Source: Chitinophaga pinensis (GTDB lineage: Bacteria > Bacteroidota > Bacteroidia > Chitinophagales > Chitinophagaceae). From it: a stretch of 14,177 bases of DNA. The stretch lies in the NCBI GenBank assembly GCA_945866165.1, contig CAMBGO010000039.1:1-14177 (forward strand), given 5' to 3'. Of this stretch, positions 7,997 through 14,177 are shown piece after piece. The first letter of the stretch is position 1. Every line of letters starts with the position of its first letter. The position numbers and the translations under genes are program-made. Under the pieces are notes generated by a model. The model did not search any database and had not been told where the DNA came from. It was given only the letters and a program-made list of their open reading frames with translations.

Positions 7997-8848
7997 TCAG
8001 AGATTGTATTTATTGCATTGTTGTTTGATAAATTGAAGTCCCTTTGTAGCCATATCCCAGGGTGCTGAATACTCTCTCCACACATTGATGGCATTGGCAA
8101 AGTCAGGATCATTTCTTGAGAAAGCTTCAATAGTAAGCCAGCCGTTGTATTTTATATCAGCCAAGGTTGAAAATGTTTCGTCCCATTGAACATGTCCGTC
8201 GCCAGGAGTGCCTCTGTCGTTTTCACTGATATGAACATGTGCAAGAAATGGTGCAATGGTGTTGATGGCTTGATTATTTTTTTTCTCTTCGATATTTGAA
8301 TGGTGTGTATCATACATCGCTTTTACATTTGGATGCGATGCAGCAGTCACAAGTTTATTCAGTTGTTCCATTGTATTGCATAGATAGCATTCAAACCTAT
8401 TCAACGCTTCTAATGCCAATATTATTCCTGCAGAAGCAGCATGAACACCTGCTTGGTTAAGCACTTCTGCACACCATTTATGTTCATCTTCCTGCGGTGC
8501 TTGTTTTGAAAATACTGCATGGGCAGAATGAAATGGTCCACATAGAATAGTTGCGTTCATATCGTGTGCACGATCGATGCCCCATTTAATTTTTTCCAAT
8601 GCTTTTTTACGAATAATAGGGGAAGGGTCAATGGGGTTTTCGTCTTTTCCAACTACAAACACAGCAGTTGTTTCAAGTCCTATATCCTTTGTATGTTTTC
8701 CGAATCTGCGATAAGCATCGTTGTCTGGTGCACCAATAAGACATTCAACACCATCATAGCCAATTACTTTTAGTTTCTCAACGATGGGAAATAGTTCATC
8801 TGAAACTGCTGCCGACCATACCAGCGTATTAAATCCAATTTTATTCAT
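7997..8848 (-). CDS. D-tagatose 3-epimerase / D-psicose 3-epimerase-type TIM-barrel protein
   Basis: A 283-aa sugar epimerase starting at the ATG at 8848 (MNKIGFNTLVWSAAVSD). A further in-frame ATG 60 bases upstream would overlap the ThuA gene and adds non-conserved residues, so it is not used. Residues of the D-tagatose 3-epimerase active site are all present with the same spacing as in the Pseudomonas cichorii enzyme (Glu152, Glu158, Asp185, His188, His211, Arg217, Glu246): here Glu147, Glu153, Asp180, His183, His206, Arg212 and Glu241. The strands read LALEALNRFE, MYDTHHSN, HVHISENDRGTPG and LTIEAFSR. It should bind a divalent metal and move protons at C3 of a ketose or related keto-sugar via an enediolate. 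No signal peptide, so cytoplasmic. In this operon a 3-keto-sugar or its product is the natural candidate substrate, which is inference. Confidence 0.9.
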   Translation of the reverse strand: MNKIGFNTLVWSAAVSDELFPIVEKLKVIGYDGVECLIGAPDNDAYRRFGKHTKDIGLETTAVFVVGKDENPIDPSPIIRKKALEKIKWGIDRAHDMNATILCGPFHSAHAVFSKQAPQEDEHKWCAEVLNQAGVHAASAGIILALEALNRFECYLCNTMEQLNKLVTAASHPNVKAMYDTHHSNIEEKKNNQAINTIAPFLAHVHISENDRGTPGDGHVQWDETFSTLADIKYNGWLTIEAFSRNDPDFANAINVWREYSAPWDMATKGLQFIKQQCNKYNL

Positions 8849-8865
8849 GCTAACGAAATTTTCTC

Positions 8866-9738
8866 TTATTGTCGATATGGAACATTGATATTCATTTTTC
8901 CTGCCCATTTTTCAGGAATGGTTTTTCCTGCTGCCCAATGAATTGCATTGATCACTAAGTGTTGAAAAGGTTCCTGGTCAAAGTCTTCTGGATGACCCAT
9001 GGTGGTCATGAAAATTTTTGCTCCATATGAATTGGTGCCGGTCCAAGCAACAGGGTTATCATAAAATTTAGGGTTTTCTGAATTAACCGAATGTCCCATC
9101 ATCAATGCCACAGAGCCTCTTGAAGGATGAGTAGGAAGCACTTGGTAGAGCCATGAACGTACGTGAAAATTATTTCCTACACCATGTAATATTGGATTCT
9201 TTGCTTGTTCTGGAATGATTGTAACATCTGTTGATGAAGTATGTCCGTAGTGTGTATGGTTTGCTTTTCCACCCCAACCTGGAGGGGAGTTAAAAGCCAT
9301 TTCTCCGAAGGCATTCCATTTTTCAAGTGGATGTCCAGCAGGATAATTGAATGCATGTGTCGTTGTTCTGAATCCAACCATGGGTTTTCCTGTTTTTAAA
9401 AAATCTTCAATCAATTTTATTTGATCGGCAGGCAGCCTTCTCCAGCGCAGGTAGAAGACGGCCATATCAGCTTCTTTCAATGCTTCCAGCCCGGGGATGT
9501 TTTCTTCTGCATTGTGATCTGGAAATGCTTTTAGGAATTTTGTTTGAAATCCATAATTTTTTTCCAACTCTTTTGCTACAATCAACAGGGTTGATTCACC
9601 ACTATATTCATGGTCTCCAGTAACAAATACGATCATTGGTTTTTTTACTTCTGATTTTTTCTGTGCAAGTCCAACAGAAATAAAATGCAACAATAAAATT
9701 GCTAATACAAATGGTTTAATAAACTGAATACATTTCAT
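8866..9738 (-). CDS. ThuA-like domain protein, exported
   Basis: A 290-aa protein starting at the ATG at 9738, which gives a normal signal peptide (MKCIQF...SVGLAQ, cleavage near Ala25). An in-frame ATG at 9861 would add 41 residues ahead of the signal peptide and overlap the upstream gene. The ThuA/trehalose-utilisation fold (class I glutamine-amidotransferase-like) is seen in IVFVTGDHEYSGES (36-49), ADMAVFYLRWRRLP, MVGFRTTTHAF (120-130), GKANHTHYGH (157-166), GVGNNFHVRSWLY and the end motif MTTMGHPEDF...LVINAIHWAAG. ThuA proteins accompany Gfo/Idh/MocA enzymes in 3-keto-disaccharide pathways and are often fused to PVC-type heme-binding proteins. Here the heme protein is a separate gene 49 bases upstream. 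The exact reaction of exported ThuA-like proteins is unknown. Confidence 0.88.
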   Translation of the reverse strand: MKCIQFIKPFVLAILLLHFISVGLAQKKSEVKKPMIVFVTGDHEYSGESTLLIVAKELEKNYGFQTKFLKAFPDHNAEENIPGLEALKEADMAVFYLRWRRLPADQIKLIEDFLKTGKPMVGFRTTTHAFNYPAGHPLEKWNAFGEMAFNSPPGWGGKANHTHYGHTSSTDVTIIPEQAKNPILHGVGNNFHVRSWLYQVLPTHPSRGSVALMMGHSVNSENPKFYDNPVAWTGTNSYGAKIFMTTMGHPEDFDQEPFQHLVINAIHWAAGKTIPEKWAGKMNINVPYRQ

Positions 9739-9787
9739 GTTATGACAGCTTTTAAAATCGCTTATACAATGTACTGAAAATTTAAAA

Positions 9788-12700
9788 CTATTTTTCCATT
9801 GGATGCTGTGTGAGAAGCTCATCTGGTTTATAAAAACCTGTCTTGGTTTTAATAGCAGCACGTACTTGTTTTACTTTCTGTGCTGTTACAGCAGGGGCTT
9901 TGTTTCCAAATGCATTTCTCACATAGGTCAGCACGGATGCAACTTCTTCATCATCCAACATTCCTCCATAAGGAGTCATTGGTACCTGACCAGGATATTT
10001 TTTTCCATTTACTTCTATTGGACCGTAGATTCCTTTCAGCACAATTTTTATCAATCTTTCTTCACTGCCAACAACCCATTTGGAAATGGCAAGTGGCGGA
10101 AATCCGGAAGCGCTCAAGCCCTTGCCATCTGGTTGATGACATGTTGCACAATATCCATCACGCATATAGATTGCTTTTCCTTTTTGCATTTCTTCAGATG
10201 AAATACCATTCACTACAGATTTAGAATTGACTTCCTTTTTCTTTGGCACTCCTTTGCCATTGATATGTGCAACGGCAGTCTTGTAAGATTCGTTCATTCC
10301 GCTGTCAAGTGCTTTTTTACCTGCTTCCAAAAGAATGGGTAATCCCTTTTCTTTTTTGAGCCACGATGCTGCTACAATAGCTTCTTGACGAACACGTAAT
10401 GCATTATCTTTTGCTGCTGTCATTAAAAGTGCCTCTTTATCAGGTAATTCAGTGCCTGAGAATCGAATCACTTCTACCATAGCTGCTCTAACATGATAGT
10501 CTTTTGCTTTAAGCAATTGTCTCAATAGAGGTTGATCAACTTTATTCAATCCCCAACTAACCCACAATGCTTCCAAAAGTAATTTTTCATATTGGGGGGA
10601 AGACTCATCTAATTTATTAATCCATTCTTGCAGCTTTGGAAGCACTTCATCGGAATTGCGAGAACGAAGTTCTCTTCTAGTACGATACCTTGTTCTGTAT
10701 TCTGGAAGCATTAGGTTGTTTAATAATTCTTCAATAGAAGCGCCTGCTACTTTTGCTGGAACAACCAACGGTCTTGATGGATACGTTATTCTATAAATTC
10801 TACCATGTGTATGGTCTCTCAATGGGTCACGAATATTGTGTTGCATGTGTCCAATGAGTACATTGTGCCAATCTGCAATATACAGTGAACCATCTGGTGC
10901 AAATTCAAGATCTACAGGCCTGAAATTTGGATCGGACGACTGCATCAAATCTTGCCTGTGGCGGCTTGCATAACCGGATGCAGAGTCTGATATTGTGTGT
11001 TGCTTTGTTCCTAAAAATCCAATGGTATTGTTGATCAGAAAATCTCCTTGCACATCATCTGGGAAATGCCTGCTTGAAACGAATTCCAACCCTGATGTTG
11101 GTCTCACACGGTGTTCCTCCTCAATGATGCTTTTTGATTTTGGTGTAGATTCTCCATAGCGTGACTTCACTGTTCCAGGCAACATCCACGCCACATCTGG
11201 TCCTGAAGTTTCTGCATAGAAAACCTGTCCCCATTCATCAACAGAGATCCCCCATGGATTTGGTATTGATAATTGTGCGATACGATCCAGTTTTTTCTTT
11301 TTAGGATCGTAACGAAAAAATCCACCATTTGTTCCACGCACTGTACCATAGGAAGTTTCAATATCATTTGCAAGAAAAACGCCTTCTCCCATGTAAATGG
11401 CTCCTGAAGGATCTGTTGTAAAGGCATGGTGATTGTGGTGTGTGTCATGGTCATCAAAGCCACTCAATAAAATTTCTTTTGTATCTGCTTTGTCATCGCC
11501 ATTCAAGTCTCTCAACAAAACAAAATTTGTTCCCTGCGAAACATATACACCTTCTGGAGCAAGTTCAAAGCCCAGTGGTAAATGCAAACCATCAGCAAAT
11601 GTTGTTTGTTTGTCAGCTTTGCCATCTGCGTTCGTATCTTCTAAAATAATTATTTTATCATTAGGCTTTGGGTCTCCTGGTTTCCAATGAGGATAGGTTG
11701 GCATCACGGCAACCCATAATCTTCCTTTGTTATCAAATGATATCTGCACTGGATTTGCTAAGTCAATGAATTCAGATTCTGATGCAAATAGATCAATTTT
11801 ATAACCAGGCGCCATCGTGAATTTGTCTAATGCCTCTTTGCCATACAAATATCGGAGGTCGCCATTTTTTTCTTCTGGATTGTAATTTGTTTTTACTGGT
11901 GGAAGTATTGACGTATTCGCATCAGCTACAGCTAGGTCCATTTTTTCACCGATTGATGCTTTCCATATTGCTGTGTCTCTAATCAATGTCATCTCCCTGA
12001 TTTTTGTTAATTCAGCAGGGTAGTTGTCAGGCCCGAACGGATCATATCTTCTTCCATAAACATGAACGCCGTTGGGTACTTTGATGTCGTTGTGCCATAA
12101 CCAGTTTTTTTCTTTTACGGCTTGAAGAATCAAGTCATGAAATTGTTCAGCCGGCTTGCTCTCCATGCCAAAAATTCCATCAACAATAAAAGGAGAAAAT
12201 TTCGAATAGCCCATTTCATTCATTTGGGAACCATCAATGGTTAAATCATATGATGGATTGCTGAACCATTCTTTGCTAGGCGCATAGGCATCAATAAACA
12301 AGACTTTATTGTTTGCTGCAACTTCTTTCATAGCATTTGAATAGAGTAGCAAATTTTTATTTTCTGCATTACCATTTGGTAAATCAAATTTGGAAGAAAG
12401 GTCTTCGAAAGCGATTGGCGAAACAATTGCCAATTGTGGCTTTGACCCACCATTGTATTGTTGTTTTAATGTATGTTTTATAAACGCATCTAATTCAGCT
12501 TTATAGTTTTCTAATTTTGCAATTCCTTCGAAAGATTCATTGTATCCAAAGAAAGCAATAATGATATCTGCTTTATGTTTTGTGAGCCATTCATCAGGAT
12601 AATCATTGAAGCCCTCAGTTTCTCCGTTCCTTGCCAATTCAGTTTGAAATTTTTCTGCACCCGGAAATGCCCATGGTGTTGGCCTTGCAGAGTGGGGTCT

Positions 12701-12961
12701 GAATCCAGGTGTATTGCCTCCATCGCACATGTTGCGTATGTATAACATGCTATCAGGGTAACGCATATAAAGTTCGGTTTCAAAAAAACCAAAGTTCATT
12801 TCCCTTGAACCCAAATTATTCCCAATCAAAATGATATGGGATCCCTTTTTTATTTTCAGCTTTGTTGAAGATGGTATTTTAAATGCAATAACTGAAACCA
12901 TCGACAACAGCAATATCATGGCTGCTAGGTTACTTTTTTTGAGACGTGAACTTACTTTCAT
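9788..12961 (-). CDS. Exported multidomain protein: pseudo-SGNH + PVC-type beta-propeller + HEAT-like + cytochrome c
   Basis: A 1057-aa exported protein with a hydrophobic leader at 12-27. About 40-265 is an SGNH/GDSL-hydrolase fold, with GNNLG (47-51) where GDS belongs, FFGYNES (137-143) and DGSQMNEMGY (243-252) where D-x-x-H belongs; nucleophile Ser and catalytic His are absent. About 380-730 is the 'membrane-bound dehydrogenase' beta-propeller of PVC-type proteins, with calcium-loop-like DTNADGKAD (442-450) and DLNGDDKAD (485-493), a His-rich DDHDTHHNHHAF (503-514) and FAPDGSLYIADWHN (687-700). About 740-890 is helical and HEAT-like. About 924-1020 is cytochrome c with CATCH (938-942) binding heme and Met995 in VPMTPYGG as likely axial ligand. 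The family suggests a periplasmic dehydrogenase passing electrons to the respiratory chain, but its substrate is unproven. Its place in a keto-sugar operon suggests sugar oxidation. Gap to the cupin gene: 41 bases. Confidence 0.9.
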   Translation of the reverse strand: MKVSSRLKKSNLAAMILLLSMVSVIAFKIPSSTKLKIKKGSHIILIGNNLGSREMNFGFFETELYMRYPDSMLYIRNMCDGGNTPGFRPHSARPTPWAFPGAEKFQTELARNGETEGFNDYPDEWLTKHKADIIIAFFGYNESFEGIAKLENYKAELDAFIKHTLKQQYNGGSKPQLAIVSPIAFEDLSSKFDLPNGNAENKNLLLYSNAMKEVAANNKVLFIDAYAPSKEWFSNPSYDLTIDGSQMNEMGYSKFSPFIVDGIFGMESKPAEQFHDLILQAVKEKNWLWHNDIKVPNGVHVYGRRYDPFGPDNYPAELTKIREMTLIRDTAIWKASIGEKMDLAVADANTSILPPVKTNYNPEEKNGDLRYLYGKEALDKFTMAPGYKIDLFASESEFIDLANPVQISFDNKGRLWVAVMPTYPHWKPGDPKPNDKIIILEDTNADGKADKQTTFADGLHLPLGFELAPEGVYVSQGTNFVLLRDLNGDDKADTKEILLSGFDDHDTHHNHHAFTTDPSGAIYMGEGVFLANDIETSYGTVRGTNGGFFRYDPKKKKLDRIAQLSIPNPWGISVDEWGQVFYAETSGPDVAWMLPGTVKSRYGESTPKSKSIIEEEHRVRPTSGLEFVSSRHFPDDVQGDFLINNTIGFLGTKQHTISDSASGYASRHRQDLMQSSDPNFRPVDLEFAPDGSLYIADWHNVLIGHMQHNIRDPLRDHTHGRIYRITYPSRPLVVPAKVAGASIEELLNNLMLPEYRTRYRTRRELRSRNSDEVLPKLQEWINKLDESSPQYEKLLLEALWVSWGLNKVDQPLLRQLLKAKDYHVRAAMVEVIRFSGTELPDKEALLMTAAKDNALRVRQEAIVAASWLKKEKGLPILLEAGKKALDSGMNESYKTAVAHINGKGVPKKKEVNSKSVVNGISSEEMQKGKAIYMRDGYCATCHQPDGKGLSASGFPPLAISKWVVGSEERLIKIVLKGIYGPIEVNGKKYPGQVPMTPYGGMLDDEEVASVLTYVRNAFGNKAPAVTAQKVKQVRAAIKTKTGFYKPDELLTQHPMEK

Positions 12962-13002
12962 TTTATATGATTGACAAAGTTGGAAGTATATAATTAAATA
13001 AC

Positions 13003-14177
13003 TTATAGTGCGAGATCAGGATTTTCTGGACCGAAGTGTTTAAGCATCACTATTGGATCAGTTGATGATTCATTTGTGATTTTTATACCTTCCATTGCTG
13101 CTTTTTCTGTAATGAAAAATTCATCATTGGTAAGTTGGCCATAGCGAATAAGTGATGGCGTTTCAATATCCCAAACACCCATCTTGCCTCTTCCTTGCAT
13201 CATGATGATACCATAAGCAGCATTGTCTTTGATCGTTACTGTTGCGCCTGGAAGCACCGTCAGTTCCTTCGCACTAAATGCATCTGATTTGTAACAGATC
13301 CATTTATCAATATAGCCCGCTGCTTGCATTTCTTCCAATGGTTTTACAGGAAGTGGTTTCATAAACCTATTTTGATATAGATGAGGATCGAGGTTTAATT
13401 CCCAATCAATCACATCAAGCAATGCTTCATAATCTCCAATACTTTCTTTTGGTGTCCCATTCCACAAAAGTTCTTCTGGTATGATTGCTTCATTAACAAG
13501 TGATTGATACATTGCAAACACATCGGATGCTTTTTGGGGTTCATAGGTGCACATGCTACCAGGTGCATGTAACAACCCAGGAGGAACGTCCCATCCAGTT
13601 CCTGGATCCAATTGATAAGCTTGGGAATAACTTGTAATCTTATTATCACCTTTGGTGAAATTCATCAGGCATTCCTTTATTTGTGCACGTGAAGTACCTG
13701 GAGCAATACCCATGAATGTATAAGGAAAATCACCACCATGGTTATTTAATTGTGGTGGGAAATAATAGGCTTCTGGTTTTCCAAATTGTCCTATCAATGC
13801 TGCTTTTTCATCATTGTGGTGAACATGGTGTGGCAATGGACCCATGTTATCAAAAAACTTGGAATACATTGGCCAAGCCTTGTGTTTATTCCACAAACGA
13901 TCACCAATGATATTGCCTTTCAAGTGAGCTATTGCATCTTTTAGTAGAATTTGTTTTTCGCTATTTCCATCTTTAAAAACAATTGGACTCAGCCCTTCAT
14001 TTTTTCCAGTAAGTGGACCATTCATAGCAGGTGTTGTAGACGACAACCACCTTTCGTCAATTCCACCTCGTGCTCCACCTAATACATAGTAGTCGTCGGG
14101 ATGAAGTTTTATTCTTCTGCCCGGAACACAAAAAGAGCGTGGAACCCATGTTGGTGCGAGTCGTAAAATACCATTGC
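13003..14177 (-). CDS. Phosphomannose-isomerase-like cupin protein, N-terminus cut by right edge
   Basis: The frame is open from the stop at 13003 to the window edge, about 390 residues, with the true start beyond it. Coding upstream of 14046 is convincing: it translates to PTWVPRSFCVPGRR, then HPDDYYVLGGARGGIDERW, joining SSTTPAMNGPLTG without a break, so the TTG at 14046 is not the start. Metal-site residues resemble type I phosphomannose isomerases: H-x-H in PLPHHVHHNDE (codons 13819-13827), Glu in GKPEAYY (13771-13773) and His in VPPGLLHAPGSMCTYEPQ (13567-13569), followed by SDVFAMYQ like the family's SD-x-x-x-R/Y-x-Y stretch. A second cupin-like beta region near the end contains VLPGATVTIKDNAAYGIIMMQGRG. 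It is probably a metal-dependent cupin isomerase or related enzyme on a keto- or aldose sugar. The family is moderately certain, the reaction unknown. It is the most upstream gene of the minus operon in view. Confidence 0.72.
   Translation of the reverse strand, partial: NGILRLAPTWVPRSFCVPGRRIKLHPDDYYVLGGARGGIDERWLSSTTPAMNGPLTGKNEGLSPIVFKDGNSEKQILLKDAIAHLKGNIIGDRLWNKHKAWPMYSKFFDNMGPLPHHVHHNDEKAALIGQFGKPEAYYFPPQLNNHGGDFPYTFMGIAPGTSRAQIKECLMNFTKGDNKITSYSQAYQLDPGTGWDVPPGLLHAPGSMCTYEPQKASDVFAMYQSLVNEAIIPEELLWNGTPKESIGDYEALLDVIDWELNLDPHLYQNRFMKPLPVKPLEEMQAAGYIDKWICYKSDAFSAKELTVLPGATVTIKDNAAYGIIMMQGRGKMGVWDIETPSLIRYGQLTNDEFFITEKAAMEGIKITNESSTDPIVMLKHFGPENPDLAL

Noticed and set aside
8849..8908. Upstream ATG at 8908 for the D-tagatose 3-epimerase-like gene
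   Set aside because: It would overlap the ThuA gene's coding end by 43 bases and add 20 residues that precede the barrel's first strand; the ATG at 8848 fits the family start.
9739..9861. Upstream ATG at 9861 for the ThuA-like gene
   Set aside because: It would place 41 residues before a clean signal peptide and overlap the end of the cytochrome fusion gene.
14044..14046. TTG at 14046 as the start of the cupin gene
   Set aside because: The frame stays open to the edge and the 43 codons upstream read as ordinary conserved-looking protein, so the gene is cut by the window and starts outside it.
1..14177. CRISPR array, insertion sequence, tRNA or rRNA
   Set aside because: Reading both strands I saw no spaced direct repeats, transposase motifs, terminal inverted repeats or RNA-gene sequences; intergenic space is too small for most of these.

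Overview
The window reads as a fragment of a Bacteroidota genome, plausibly an aerobic Chitinophagaceae- or Saprospiraceae-like lineage. This rests on AT-rich DNA, genes starting without clear Shine-Dalgarno sequences, many Sec-exported proteins, a PVC-type heme-binding fusion protein and a keto-sugar gene set of a kind common in that phylum. The genus cannot be fixed from sequence reading alone. No RNA genes, insertion sequences or CRISPR arrays were seen. Almost all of the DNA is coding.

Layout. (1) 1-514, minus strand: the N-terminal part of an exported alkaline-phosphatase-superfamily phosphodiesterase or phosphatase that runs off the left edge. (2) 515-743: a divergent intergenic region. 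(3) 744-4951, plus strand: a tight three-gene operon with two exported Cys-type sulfatases (active-site signatures CGPSR and CSASR) and an exported formylglycine-generating enzyme (FGE) that keeps both catalytic cysteines. (4) 4963-14177, minus strand, converging on the sulfatase operon: at least seven co-directional genes with gaps of 17-49 bases. In transcription order they are a phosphomannose-isomerase-like cupin (cut by the right edge), a 1057-residue pseudo-SGNH/beta-propeller/HEAT/cytochrome c protein, a ThuA-like protein, a D-tagatose 3-epimerase-type TIM barrel, a second TIM-barrel isomerase, a Gfo/Idh/MocA oxidoreductase and a DUF1080 (3-keto-disaccharide hydrolase) lipoprotein.

How the genes may work together. 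The plus operon looks like a self-sufficient desulfation module: two sulfatases plus the enzyme that makes their formylglycine. The minus operon has the hallmarks of oxidative (3-keto) glycoside breakdown, in which a sugar is oxidised to a keto-glycoside, cleaved by a DUF1080-type enzyme, and then isomerised and reduced by TIM-barrel and Gfo/Idh/MocA proteins. The window contains no classical glycoside hydrolase, polysaccharide lyase or SusC/SusD pair. The working hypothesis is therefore a locus that strips sulfate and then breaks a glycoside by redox chemistry, without ordinary hydrolases. That the two operons share a substrate is inferred only from their adjacency. Exact start sites were re-chosen for five genes, and the cupin extends beyond its first in-frame start-like codon to the window edge.
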